From Ruthenibacterium sp. (lineage in GTDB: Bacteria; Bacillota; Clostridia; Oscillospirales; Ruminococcaceae): 27,927 bases of DNA. Below the pieces are notes generated by a model. That model was not told the DNA's origin and did no database searches. It worked only from the letters and a program-made list of their open reading frames with translations. The stretch is taken from assembly GCA_020025255.1 (NCBI GenBank), contig JAHHSK010000023.1, forward strand, positions 1-27,927, in the 5' to 3' direction. This document shows positions 8,483 through 16,916 of the stretch, piece after piece (position 1 is the stretch's first letter; every line of letters starts with the position of its first letter). The translations under genes were made by a program, and so were the position numbers.

Positions 8483-8779
8483 ATTGAGCAGTTTCGGCGC
8501 AAGAGGGTTATTTCGGTTTGGGATGACATACAAAGCGGCGCTTTTTGCGTGCTGGAACACATTGGATGCCGGCGCTTATGCCGGCCGGATTATGATATGC
8601 GGCATACCGATCGTTTTTGATTTTCACTGACGGTATGAACCTTGCTTTCACAAAAAAACTCCTCCAGATAAAAAGTAAGCACAATAAGCAGCAAACTCTG
8701 ATCCGAAGGAGGTAAAACCCAATCAATCGGCACAGATGAACCGATTAAAAGGAAAATGCAATATTCTGTTTTGCTTGAA

Positions 8780-8806
8780 AAGCTCAAGTGTCCGCAAGCC
8801 GGACAC
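8780..8806 (-). terminator. Possible ackA terminator
   Basis: On the minus strand, GTGTCCG (8806-8800) and CGGACAC (8794-8788) form a seven-base-pair stem 20 bases after the ackA stop. The following sequence TTGAGCTTTTC is only weakly T-rich, so this is a weak call. Confidence 0.4.
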
Positions 8807-8825
8807 CGGAATGAAAAAGATAATC

Positions 8826-10022
8826 TTACAGAGCTTCGACCAAAGCTTTTGTATCGCGGGCAATCAACAGCTCTTCATTGGTGCAAACGATCAAAACCTT
8901 GACGCGGCTGCCCTTGCCGGAAATATCCAGGATGTCGTCGGTGCGCATCAAATTCTTTTCGGGGTCGATCGAAACACCGAGATACCCCATGTTTTCGCAT
9001 ACGTTGGCGCGTACACGCTCATCATGTTCCCCGATGCCGCCGGTAAACACGATGCAGTCCAAGCCGCCCATAGCCGCGGAATAAGCACCGATATACTTTT
9101 TGATCTGGTAAGAAAGCATATCAATGGCAAGCTTTGCACGGTCATTGCCTGCATCCGCAGCGGAAGTGACATCGCGCATATCGCTGGAAACGCCGGAAAT
9201 GCCCAGAAGGCCGGATTTCTTATTCAGATAATCGGCCATTTCCTGACCGTGGATGCCGAGCTTCTGCTCCATATATGTGACAACGCTCGGGTCAATATCG
9301 CCGCAGCGTGTGCCCATAAGTACACCGGCAAGCGGGGTAAGGCCCATGCTGGTATCAATGCACTTGCCGTCCTTTACAGCGCTGATGGAGCTGCCGTTGC
9401 CCAAATGGCAGGTGACCATTTTCAGGTCGGTGCAGTTGAGATATTCTGCGGCAGCCTTGCTTACATAGCGGTGGCTGGTGCCATGTGCACCGTAACGGCG
9501 GATCGCGTATTTTTCATACATTTCATACGGAACACCGTACATGTAAGCCTTCTTGGGCATGGTCTGGTGGAAGGTGGTATCAAACACAACCACATTGGGC
9601 ACCTTGTCGCCAAAGACATCCTTGGCACTGCGCAGGCCCTGAACATGCGCCATGTTGTGTACCGGTGCAAGCGGGGCGATCTCTTCGATTTTGTCGATGA
9701 TAGCATCGGTAACGATTTCCGATTTCGTAAAGAACTCCGCGCCTTGAACCACACGGTGACCAATTGCGGAAATTTCGCTCTTATCTTTCACGACAGCGCC
9801 TTCGCCGGACGTCATCATTTCAACGACCTTCATAAACGCTTCCGTGTGGGTGGGGAAGGGGACTTCCGCCGTCCATTTGCCGTTATCGGTGGTGTGTGTG
9901 ATCTTGCTGCCTTCAATGCCGATGCGTTCGCACAGACCCTTGCACAGCACGACCTCACCTTCCATATCGATCAGCTGGTATTTCAGGGAGCTGGAACCGC
10001 AGTTGATAACCAGAATTTTCAT
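8826..10022 (-). CDS. ackA: Acetate kinase AckA
   Basis: AckA interconverts acetyl phosphate + ADP and acetate + ATP. In fermenters it runs towards ATP and acetate. The 398-residue protein is full length and starts MKILVINCGSSSLKYQL. Family residues are visible: Asn7, the Arg in GHRVVQG, Asp in VFDTTFHQTMP, Arg in MGTRCGDIDPS, the phosphate loop FTGGIGEHD and Glu384 in CTNEELLIA. GGAGGA lies at 10031-10036 on the minus strand, eight bases before the start. No phosphotransacetylase gene is next to it. It is divergent from tmcAL, whose enzyme consumes acetate. Confidence 0.97.
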   Translation of the reverse strand: MKILVINCGSSSLKYQLIDMEGEVVLCKGLCERIGIEGSKITHTTDNGKWTAEVPFPTHTEAFMKVVEMMTSGEGAVVKDKSEISAIGHRVVQGAEFFTKSEIVTDAIIDKIEEIAPLAPVHNMAHVQGLRSAKDVFGDKVPNVVVFDTTFHQTMPKKAYMYGVPYEMYEKYAIRRYGAHGTSHRYVSKAAAEYLNCTDLKMVTCHLGNGSSISAVKDGKCIDTSMGLTPLAGVLMGTRCGDIDPSVVTYMEQKLGIHGQEMADYLNKKSGLLGISGVSSDMRDVTSAADAGNDRAKLAIDMLSYQIKKYIGAYSAAMGGLDCIVFTGGIGEHDERVRANVCENMGYLGVSIDPEKNLMRTDDILDISGKGSRVKVLIVCTNEELLIARDTKALVEAL

Positions 10023-10078
10023 CCGATATTTCCTCCATTCAAAAAAAGCGTGATGCTGCTTTTTAAAATTGCTTTATT

Positions 10079-10122
10079 ATTATATAATGAATAGGGTACG
10101 TTTTCAAGGCTGTGCCTTGAAA
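10079..10122 (-). promoter_or_regulatory. ackA promoter with overlapping palindrome
   Basis: On the minus strand a -35 TTGAAA (10107-10102) and a -10 TATAAT (10084-10079) are 17 bases apart, giving a start near 10072. A perfect nine-base inverted repeat TTTCAAGGC-TGT-GCCTTGAAA (10102-10122) covers the -35 box and could be an operator. Confidence 0.65.
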
Positions 10123-10194
10123 CACGCAAGAAACGCTGTGAAAAGCGCAACTTTTGCTCAAAAGAAGTAAAAAACAACAGAAAGGGAACCAGGA

Positions 10195-11394
10195 ATGAGA
10201 ACAGCAGGCATTATTGCAGAATACAATCCCTTCCATGCAGGGCATGCATATCAGATCCGGCAGCTGCGGGAAATGGGGTTTGATGCGGTGGTGTGTGTGT
10301 GCAGCCCCGGAGTGGTGCAGCGCGGCACGGCGGCGATGCTGCCGGCACAGGTGCGCGCGCGGGCGGCGCTGGCCGGCGGTGCCGATTTGGTGCTGAGCCT
10401 GCCGGCCCCGTATGCGGTGCTTTCCGCAGAAGGCTTTGCGGCAGCGGGCGTTGCAATCTTACAGGCACTGGGCTGCGTAGATGCTTTATGCTTTGGCTCG
10501 GAATCCGGGAACGAAAAGGAACTTTTGGCCGCGGCTGATGTGCTTTTGTCGGATCGTTTCCCGCCCATACTGCGCAGAAAGCTGGATGAAGGGCTGCCCG
10601 CCGCGGCGGCACGGGCGGCAGCAGCGCAGGAGCTGCAGGAAGGCGCAGGGACGATCCTTGCAAGGCCGAATGATATTCTTGGGGTGGAATACTGCAAGGC
10701 ACTGCGCCGGTGCACCAGCACGATGCAGCCGATCGCCCTGAAACGCACAGGGGCTGCGCATGATGCGCCCTTGGAAATAAAAAACGGGGGCTTTGCGTCG
10801 GCATCCGCGCTGAGACAATTAGCGCAGCGCAGCGGGATGTCTGCCCTTGCGCCGTATGTGCCCGCAGAATGTCTTGCCATTTATCAGGAAGCGGAAAAAA
10901 ACGGCGCACAGCTGGATGAGCACGCATTCGGGATCGCGGTGCTTTCCCGCCTGCGGCAGATGCCGCTGCAGGAGCTTGCCGCGATACGCGGTGCGGCAGA
11001 AGGCTTGGAAAACCGGCTGTATCACGCCGTACGCAATGCAGGGACGCTGGAGCAGCTGTTGGAGCAGATGAAAACAAAACGCTATCCAACGGCACGGCTT
11101 CGGCGGTTCGTGCTGGATGCAGCATTGGGATACCGCCCCGATCTGCCGTCCGCTCCGCCGTACCTGCATGTGCTGGGGGCATCCTCCATGGGGCTTTGTG
11201 TGCTGAACGCGGCAAAAACAACCGCAAGGCTGCCGCTTTCGCATTCGCTGGCGGAACTGTCGCGGCAAAGCAAAAGTGCGCTGCGAATCGCCCAAGCCCA
11301 CGCGGCAGCGGAAGATCTGACGGCGCTGTGCCGGAACGTACCGGCTGCGTGCGGCAGCGCATATACAGCACCGCCCTTGTTTGAAAAGCTGTAA
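10195..11394 (+). CDS. tmcAL: tRNA(Met) cytidine acetate ligase TmcAL
   Basis: TmcAL (B. subtilis YlbM family) activates acetate with ATP and transfers the acetyl group to the wobble cytidine of elongator tRNA-Met, forming ac4C34 and helping separate AUG from AUA. The 399-residue protein opens with GIIAEYNPFHAGHAYQI. This contains the nucleotidyltransferase HxGH motif (His14-Ala-Gly-His17). CFGSESGN (about 100-107) and the RPNDILGVEYCKAL segment are also family features. The start ATG 10195 follows AAAGGGA at 10181-10187. It is divergent from ackA; both act on acetate. A bidirectional terminator ends the gene. Confidence 0.93.
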   Translation: MRTAGIIAEYNPFHAGHAYQIRQLREMGFDAVVCVCSPGVVQRGTAAMLPAQVRARAALAGGADLVLSLPAPYAVLSAEGFAAAGVAILQALGCVDALCFGSESGNEKELLAAADVLLSDRFPPILRRKLDEGLPAAAARAAAAQELQEGAGTILARPNDILGVEYCKALRRCTSTMQPIALKRTGAAHDAPLEIKNGGFASASALRQLAQRSGMSALAPYVPAECLAIYQEAEKNGAQLDEHAFGIAVLSRLRQMPLQELAAIRGAAEGLENRLYHAVRNAGTLEQLLEQMKTKRYPTARLRRFVLDAALGYRPDLPSAPPYLHVLGASSMGLCVLNAAKTTARLPLSHSLAELSRQSKSALRIAQAHAAAEDLTALCRNVPAACGSAYTAPPLFEKL

Positions 11395-11448
11395 TATTAT
11401 GCATAAAAAATACAGATCGTATACTATGCGCGCAAGATAAGACCAAAG

Positions 11449-11484
11449 AAAACAGCCCGGCTTTTTTAAAAGCCGGGCTGTTTT
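11449..11484. terminator. Bidirectional terminator between tmcAL and nagB
   Basis: A perfect 17-base-pair stem (11449-11465 with 11468-11484), core CAGCCCGGC, is flanked by A's on the left and T's on the right. It therefore has a T-tract on both strands and can serve the convergent tmcAL (+) and nagB (-). Confidence 0.92.
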
Positions 11485-11497
11485 GGAATGCAGGGAT

Positions 11498-12235
11498 TCA
11501 GGCTTTGTAACCGACTGCGTCCGCAAGCTCCCGATCGATGACAACAACGGCATCGCGGTGCAGCTTGAGCAGGGTGGACGGATTCTGCGTGGTGATGATA
11601 TCATTCATGATAAGCCCCTGGATCGCCGGAACCTTTGCAAGACCGGTGGCGGCAAGAACAACCTTTTTCGCCGCAAGGATATCGCCCAGCCCCATAGTGA
11701 TCGCCGTGGTGGGAACATCCTCTTTCTTTTCAAAGAAACGTGCGTTCGCGTTGATCGTGCTTTCCGTCAGCTTTTCGGTGTGGGCAACCGCAACGAGATG
11801 ATCGCTTGCTTCATTGAACGCGATGTGGCCGTTGTTTCCGATGCCCAGCAGCTGCAGATCGGCAACGCCGCCTTCATAAACCTTTTCCTCCAGCTCGCGT
11901 GCGTTGGCTTCAAAATCGCCCAAACCGCTTGCGACAAAGGTGTTGGCTTTGTCGATGTTGATGTGATCGAACAGATTGGTGTTCATGAAGTAACGGTAGC
12001 TCTGATCGTGTGTGCCGGGGATGCCGCAGTATTCATCCAGATTGACGGTATGTACGCGGGAAAAATCGACCTCGCCCTTTTGGTTCATTTCGATCAGGTT
12101 TTTATAAATGGGTACCGGGGTGCCGCCGGTTGCAAGGCCGAGCTTTGCATCGGGCTTTGCGTTGATAAGCTCCTTGATCATGTTTGCGATGACAAGGCAG
12201 GTTTCTTCATAGCTGTTTGTCACGATTACTTTCAT
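11498..12235 (-). CDS. nagB: Glucosamine-6-phosphate deaminase NagB
   Basis: NagB converts glucosamine-6-phosphate to fructose-6-phosphate and ammonia, feeding amino sugars into glycolysis. The 245-residue length is normal for the Gram-positive form. Motifs seen are LATGGTPVPIYKNLI (34-48), VNLDEYCG with Asp67 as the expected general base, and GIGNNGHIAFNEAS with His137 for ring opening. AAAAGGAG (minus strand, about 12253-12246) precedes the ATG. No nagA or PTS gene is adjacent. The gene upstream in the same direction is an AraC regulator, 130 bases away, so regulation by or co-expression with it is possible. Confidence 0.96.
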   Translation of the reverse strand: MKVIVTNSYEETCLVIANMIKELINAKPDAKLGLATGGTPVPIYKNLIEMNQKGEVDFSRVHTVNLDEYCGIPGTHDQSYRYFMNTNLFDHINIDKANTFVASGLGDFEANARELEEKVYEGGVADLQLLGIGNNGHIAFNEASDHLVAVAHTEKLTESTINANARFFEKKEDVPTTAITMGLGDILAAKKVVLAATGLAKVPAIQGLIMNDIITTQNPSTLLKLHRDAVVVIDRELADAVGYKA

Positions 12236-12280
12236 GGGAAAACGCTCCTTTTCATTATTATAAAGGTTTGCATTGCCTTA

Positions 12281-12347
12281 ATCATACCGCTTTTGGCAAG
12301 CGGAGAAAAGAGGCAAAAGCCTTTAATTTTTGCACAAACGGTTTGTG
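12281..12347 (-). promoter_or_regulatory. nagB upstream control region: weak promoter and two palindromes
   Basis: A TATGAT -10-like box lies at 12286-12281 on the minus strand, next to an inverted repeat CCGCTT-GCCAA-AAGCGG (12303-12287). A perfect odd-centred palindrome CACAAAC-G-GTTTGTG sits at 12333-12347, 98 bases upstream of nagB. Its one-base centre excludes an RNA hairpin, so an operator is more likely. The regulator is unknown. Confidence 0.4.
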
Positions 12348-12365
12348 TGGGAAAACATCGGCCGA

Positions 12366-13181
12366 TCAGGTATAAAGTGCCGCTTCCAAATCATTCAATG
12401 CGCCGCCGCGGATCCCGCCCGCGAACTGTGCGCGATATTCCGTAGGGGTGATGCCGGTGTTTTTTTTGAACACCTTGCACAGGTAGTTTGCACCGGAAAA
12501 GCCGGAAAGCGTTGCAACAACCTCCAGCGGGTAATCACGGCGGGTCAAAAGCACCTTTGCCGCCTCTAAACGCACACTGGTCAGATACTGCCCCGGCCCG
12601 ACCCCCATTTCAGCAGAGAAAACGCGGACAAGGTGGCTTTTGCTTACACCAAGCTGCGCGCTGAGCTCTTCTACCCCGTACAGCCCGGCATAATTCTGGC
12701 GTATGGCAAGCACGGCTTGGGAAACAAGCGGCGAAAGGCGCGGAGCCGAAGCATCGGCATTGGCGGTTTCGCACAGGATCTGATAGCAAAGCGAAGAAAG
12801 CCCGCTGCTGCCGTTTTTGAGGCGGGCCGAAAGCTCGGCTAAAAGCGCGGCTGTCATCGGGCACACCTTGCAGTCGCCCACCAGCGGGGACAAAAGCCCC
12901 TTTGCTGCGGTATCCGCAGCGCTGCCGCAAAACCCCGCGGCCAGAATATGACAGTTGACATCCGGTGCAAGATTTACCGCGGTGCCGGCGCAGAGAAAAA
13001 ATTCACCCGCGGAAAGAACCGCCGAATGATCCCCCGCCGTAATGCTGACAAGCCCGCTGCTGACAAGCACCACCGTAAAGGCCGCCTGCGGCAGCGAACA
13101 GGAAAGCTCCCCGTTGATTTCGCGGCAGAAAGAACAGGCACAGATGCTGGTTTCGTCAAATAGCAACAATACACACTCCAC
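12366..13181 (-). CDS. AraC-family transcriptional regulator (soluble)
   Basis: The 271-residue protein has an N-terminal cupin-like sensing domain (about 1-140) and a C-terminal AraC DNA-binding domain (about 170-260). The first helix-turn-helix is at VEELSAQLGVSKSHLVRVFSAEMG. The second includes EVVATLSGFSGANYLCKVFKKNTGITPTEYR, the canonical AraC end. The N-terminal half is rich in Cys and Ala. The start is uncertain: GTG 13181 has no clear binding site, while TTG 13169 is six bases after GGAG. A promoter upstream on the minus strand gives a start near 13217. It lies between nagB and a sugar-ABC ATPase gene, so a role in sugar use is inferred. Confidence 0.88.
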   Translation of the reverse strand: MECVLLLFDETSICACSFCREINGELSCSLPQAAFTVVLVSSGLVSITAGDHSAVLSAGEFFLCAGTAVNLAPDVNCHILAAGFCGSAADTAAKGLLSPLVGDCKVCPMTAALLAELSARLKNGSSGLSSLCYQILCETANADASAPRLSPLVSQAVLAIRQNYAGLYGVEELSAQLGVSKSHLVRVFSAEMGVGPGQYLTSVRLEAAKVLLTRRDYPLEVVATLSGFSGANYLCKVFKKNTGITPTEYRAQFAGGIRGGALNDLEAALYT

Positions 13182-13196
13182 ATCAATAATTTACCA

Positions 13197-13252
13197 TTTA
13201 AAACGGCATAACTACCTGATATTATTATATTAAAGACGGAACCACCCGTCAA
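13197..13252. promoter_or_regulatory. Overlapping divergent promoters of the AraC gene and the ABC ATPase gene
   Basis: Minus strand: -35 TTGACG (13252-13247), 17 bases, -10 TATAAT (13229-13224), start near 13217. Plus strand: -35 TTTAAA (13197-13202), 17 bases, TGA-extended -10 TATTAT (13220-13225), start near 13232. The two -10 boxes share bases 13224-13225, so both promoters cannot be occupied at once. Confidence 0.6.
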
Positions 13253-13294
13253 GTGAATCAATAAAATACATAATATATAGGGAGGCTGAACCCA

Positions 13295-14410
13295 ATGGCA
13301 GGCATTAGCTTGAGACACATCTACAAAATTTATCCGGGTGACGTTACCGCAGTTTCCGATTTCAACCTGGAAATTGCCGATAAGGAATTCATCATTCTCG
13401 TCGGCCCTTCCGGCTGCGGCAAATCCACGACCCTGCGCATGATTGCAGGCCTGGAAGAAATTTCAAAGGGCGAACTGTATATCGGTGAGCGTCTTGTGAA
13501 CGATGTTCCCCCGAAGGATCGCGACATCGCAATGGTGTTCCAGAACTACGCTTTGTATCCGCATATGACCGTTTACAAGAACATGGCATTTGGTCTTGAA
13601 CTGCGCAAGACACCGAAGGATGAAATTGAAAAGCGCGTTCGCGAAGCAGCCCGCGTTCTGGATATCGAGCACCTGCTCGATCGTAAGCCGAAGGCGTTGT
13701 CCGGCGGTCAGCGTCAGCGTGTTGCTCTGGGCCGTGCTATGGTTCGTAACCCGGCGGTCTTCCTGCTTGACGAGCCCCTTTCCAACTTGGACGCAAAGCT
13801 GCGTACCTCGATGCGTACGGAAATCATCAAGCTGCACCAGAAACTGGGCACAACCTTCATCTACGTTACACATGACCAGACGGAAGCTATGACCATGGGC
13901 GACCGCATCGTGGTTATGAAGGACGGCGTCATCCAGCAGGTGGATACTCCGCAGAATCTGTACGATTTCCCGTGCAATATGTTTGTCGGCGGCTTTATCG
14001 GCAGCCCGCAGATGAACTTCCTGGATGCTACCCTTGTCAAAGAGAACGGCAGCTATTTTGTTGATCTGGGCGGCGATCGCCTGCTGATCAATCCGGATCG
14101 CGTCAAAGCAAACCCGGGCATTGAAAATTATGTCGGCAAAGCAATCAAGGCAGGTATCCGTCCGGAAGATATCAAGGATGACGAAGAATTCCTGGAAAAG
14201 CACAAAGAAGCAACGATCGTTGCGCATGTTGATGTTTCCGAGCTTATGGGTTCTGAAATCTATCTGTACCTTGAATACAAGGATTACAAGATGACAGCGC
14301 GTGTAAATCCGGGCAGCAAGGCAAAGAATGGCACCGATGTTAAGGTTGCAATCAACACCCAGAAGCTGCATCTGTTCGATCCCGAAACCGAGCTTGCGAT
14401 CCTGAACTGA
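13295..14410 (+). CDS. Sugar ABC transporter ATP-binding protein (MsmX/UgpC/MalK type)
   Basis: This ATPase of the CUT1 class binds the EAA loops of sugar permeases on the inner membrane face and drives uptake. The 371-residue protein shows Walker A GPSGCGKS (37-44), signature LSGGQ (135-139), Walker B VFLLDEP with Asp159/Glu160, and the switch His193 in YVTHDQTEA. A C-terminal OB/TOBE regulatory domain runs from about 240. AGGGAGG (13279-13285) precedes the ATG. It stands alone without permeases. In Bacillus, MsmX serves several transporters that lack their own ATPase, and the CUT1 operon at 18321-21928 has none, so it may energise that system. The exact family name (MsmX, UgpC, MalK) cannot be settled by eye. 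Confidence 0.94.
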   Translation: MAGISLRHIYKIYPGDVTAVSDFNLEIADKEFIILVGPSGCGKSTTLRMIAGLEEISKGELYIGERLVNDVPPKDRDIAMVFQNYALYPHMTVYKNMAFGLELRKTPKDEIEKRVREAARVLDIEHLLDRKPKALSGGQRQRVALGRAMVRNPAVFLLDEPLSNLDAKLRTSMRTEIIKLHQKLGTTFIYVTHDQTEAMTMGDRIVVMKDGVIQQVDTPQNLYDFPCNMFVGGFIGSPQMNFLDATLVKENGSYFVDLGGDRLLINPDRVKANPGIENYVGKAIKAGIRPEDIKDDEEFLEKHKEATIVAHVDVSELMGSEIYLYLEYKDYKMTARVNPGSKAKNGTDVKVAINTQKLHLFDPETELAILN

Positions 14411-14473
14411 TAGCTCTGCTCGAATCCCGCTGCCTTGAAACGGCAGACGGAAACAAGAAATAAATAAGAAAAC

Positions 14474-14510
14474 AAAGCAGCATCCGGGCAAAAGCCCGGA
14501 TGCTGCTTTT
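14474..14510 (+). terminator. Rho-independent terminator after the ABC ATPase gene
   Basis: A perfect 16-base-pair stem (14474-14489 with 14494-14509), core GCAGCATCCGGGC, has an AAAA loop and a TTTT tail. The A-rich left flank gives some T-tract on the other strand too, so it may also end the convergent regulator gene. Confidence 0.92.
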
Positions 14511-14625
14511 GGTTTTGCCGTGATTTGAAACAAAGCCCTTTTTGCCGGAGCATGGCAGGTGCAAAAGCGTATATTTTCTTGAGAAAAGGCGTCGAGGCGC
14601 CGTTTTGTTTGCAGTGGATTCAGGA

Positions 14626-16863
14626 TCATACATCCATATTGCCGGGAGTGGTTCCTTCATGCTTTTTAAAAATACGAATAAAAGTATTGATGTTTTCAAA
14701 TCCGGATTCATGTGCCGCCTGCGCGACAGACAGATGCTGTTCCACAATGCATTTTTTGGCATACTGGATCCGAAGCCCGCTGATATAGCTGAGCAGGCCG
14801 ATTCCCATATGCTGTTTGAACAGATTCGACAGATATGGTACGCTGATGCCTAAATATTCGGCAGCCTTTGATACATTAAAATCGGTGTCCCGGTAGTGTT
14901 CATTGACGCATTGAAGGATCCTGTCTATGGTCTGTTCCCGTCCGGCTGCATTCTGATTATGATAGACAGCAAACGCCTGTGCGGTTCGGGCGACCGATTC
15001 GGTCAGGATCTTTCCGAATTCATCCCGCTTTACAGCATGCCGCAGCAAATGCAGGTCATTGCGCAGATGATCCTTTTCCTGTTTCCAAACTTCGGGATAG
15101 GTTCCGGTGCGCCGGAGAACCCCGCATAGGATATCATTCGCTAAGCAGCGGCACACATGGATCGGAAGTGTTGGTTGTTCATAGTTATTATGAATCACAA
15201 GGGCAAGAATGCTTTGAGCCTCCTGTACGCTGCCCGCTGCAATATATTGCAGCAAAAGCATCTCTTGCTCGCTGGTCAGGCGGGGAACCTGCAAAGGAAG
15301 CTCGGGTTTCCCGGTGACTTCACCTGTGTGAAGCTGCGTATTTTTGCGGTATTGTTCTTTTTCGCACACGTCCAGAAACGCCAAATTGATATTTTGAAAA
15401 TATTGCTGCGGTGCCGACGATGTGCAGATCACCGTACAGCCGGATTCCTGCGGCTGCTCCAGCGCAGCACACAGTCGGTTTATGGATTCCTGTGCTTTTT
15501 CTGCCGATTCATCGTTCAGCACAATAACCCACTGTTCACCGTGTGCCACCAGATAGATTTTATGGGCACAAGCGTATTGCGGAAGGATCGTTTCGATGAC
15601 AGACTGAATCAACTGTTTTTCGGCATCGGCATCCCCGGTGCCGATTTCAATCAGAATAACGCCGAACCATTCTCCGGCAAAATCTGCGCCGAAATGCCCC
15701 AAAACCTGTTTCAGATGTGCTTCGTCATAAATGATATTGCCCTCAATGCAGGATTCCACAAATTCATGCACCAGCTGCTCCTGCTGCCGGTTCCATAAAA
15801 GCTGGATCTGATCGCGGCTGCTGCGCACATCGGTAAAAGCCATCATCATTTGATCGTATTCATTGCCGGTGCGTTTTTTTCCGCTGTCGGCAGACATCGC
15901 CTTGCTCAGCCGATTGAGCGGCTTATATTGCAGATGCAGAAAGCATAGGCTCAGAACCGCCATAATAAAAACCATGATCAGAAGGATCGGCAGGGAACGG
16001 TAAATGATCCATTCTGTTTTTTCTCGGATCGATTTTATCGGGATAACCGTAATCAGGTCAAGATTAGCGGCAGAAAGAGTATTGCTTTGGAACCAGTAGT
16101 TTTCACCGGACAGGACAATCTCGGAATCCTGTTCTGCGGAATAATCCGTGCGCTTTAAACTGTCTGCAACCTTGGGATCACCAACGTCACACAGTATTTT
16201 CCCTTCCCGGCTTACAAGCACGGCGGTACTGTTTTCCACAACTGCGCTGGAACGCAGCATCTCGTCCAGATGATCGAGATTCAGAACCTGTATCAGTGCA
16301 CCCTTTGGCTGGCTGGCGATTTGCGGAATGCTGGATATCATCATAGCGGCGCGGCTGCCGTTTTCGTCAAAGACGCACAATTCGTTATACCGGTGCCGGG
16401 AAAGCAGCTCTTCGAATTCAGGCTCGGTGATAAAAGAGGCCAGATCCAGCTGGCGATAAAATTCCTTGGTCTGATAGATAGCACAGTCGGAAAGGGTGCG
16501 ATCAATATTATCCATGTACAGATAGCGGTAAACGGTGTCATTGGCCTGAAGGGCATGAATCGCAAGCCGTTTTTGAATGGGGGACAGACTGTAGTACTTT
16601 GAACCGTATGGCGTTGCGCTGAAAACAAAATCATTGATCAAATAGTCGTTGCATATCTCATAGGCTGTTTGTTCCAAGTCGGCAAAATAATCACTGATTT
16701 CCTCATTGGTGCGAGCCTGAAGCGATTGGGTGATCATTTTGTATTCGTGGACAAGCTGCTTTTGGGCATGTCTGCCCAGAAATGCGCAGGTAACGACCAT
16801 CAGAATTAAAATCAGACCGTAAAAAAATGCCCAGGAATAAAGAACGCTTTTCTTTTTCAGCAA
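14626..16863 (-). CDS. Membrane-anchored AraC-family regulator (YtdP/YesS type)
   Basis: The 745-residue protein is a one-component sensor. It has an N-terminal membrane helix (about 8-30), an extracytoplasmic Cache-like domain, a second helix (about 286-311), a cytoplasmic linker, and a C-terminal AraC helix-turn-helix pair (VSKAAEYLGISVPYLSNLFKQ and VAQAAHESGFENINTFIRIF). Such proteins sense sugars outside the cell and activate nearby transporter genes. The open frame reaches 16896, but the extended -10 (16899-16904) would start transcription near 16892. The GGGAGG at 16880-16875 points to TTG 16863 as the start. It lies just downstream of the binding protein-permease-esterase operon, which it likely controls. 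Confidence 0.88.
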   Translation of the reverse strand: MLKKKSVLYSWAFFYGLILILMVVTCAFLGRHAQKQLVHEYKMITQSLQARTNEEISDYFADLEQTAYEICNDYLINDFVFSATPYGSKYYSLSPIQKRLAIHALQANDTVYRYLYMDNIDRTLSDCAIYQTKEFYRQLDLASFITEPEFEELLSRHRYNELCVFDENGSRAAMMISSIPQIASQPKGALIQVLNLDHLDEMLRSSAVVENSTAVLVSREGKILCDVGDPKVADSLKRTDYSAEQDSEIVLSGENYWFQSNTLSAANLDLITVIPIKSIREKTEWIIYRSLPILLIMVFIMAVLSLCFLHLQYKPLNRLSKAMSADSGKKRTGNEYDQMMMAFTDVRSSRDQIQLLWNRQQEQLVHEFVESCIEGNIIYDEAHLKQVLGHFGADFAGEWFGVILIEIGTGDADAEKQLIQSVIETILPQYACAHKIYLVAHGEQWVIVLNDESAEKAQESINRLCAALEQPQESGCTVICTSSAPQQYFQNINLAFLDVCEKEQYRKNTQLHTGEVTGKPELPLQVPRLTSEQEMLLLQYIAAGSVQEAQSILALVIHNNYEQPTLPIHVCRCLANDILCGVLRRTGTYPEVWKQEKDHLRNDLHLLRHAVKRDEFGKILTESVARTAQAFAVYHNQNAAGREQTIDRILQCVNEHYRDTDFNVSKAAEYLGISVPYLSNLFKQHMGIGLLSYISGLRIQYAKKCIVEQHLSVAQAAHESGFENINTFIRIFKKHEGTTPGNMDV

Positions 16864-16898
16864 AACGAACAGCACCTCCCGCCTGCATATACACAAAA

Positions 16899-16907
16899 AT
16901 TATACCA
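16899..16907 (-). promoter_or_regulatory. Extended -10 promoter of the membrane AraC regulator
   Basis: On the minus strand TGG-TATAAT (16907-16899) is an extended -10 element. The -35 position (16927-16922, TCGCTT) is poor and lies inside the preceding terminator. Initiation near 16892 rules out the longest reading frame start at 16896. Confidence 0.55.
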
Positions 16908-16916
16908 CATGCCTGG

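Larger units (their letters stand above)
8314..8825. other. Intergenic region between the acyltransferase and ackA
   Basis: It holds a small hairpin GCATCC/GGATGC near 8418-8436, a clear terminator (8445-8482), a GCCGGC/GCCGGC stem (8568-8585) and a possible ackA terminator (8782-8806). Short open frames at 8508-8726 and 8590-8787 on the minus strand lack ribosome binding sites and recognisable content. The region could be gene debris, but I cannot identify a parent. Confidence 0.5.

Noticed and set aside
8508..8787. Two short minus-strand frames (72 and 65 codons) between the acyltransferase and ackA
   Set aside because: Both lack ribosome binding sites, and one starts with TTG in a hydrophobic but unfamiliar sequence. 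I could not support either as a gene.
8736..10094. A 452-codon plus-strand frame opposite ackA, preceded by GGAGG near 8707
   Set aside because: The frame is antisense to acetate kinase, and the apparent binding site is too far from the ATG at 8736.
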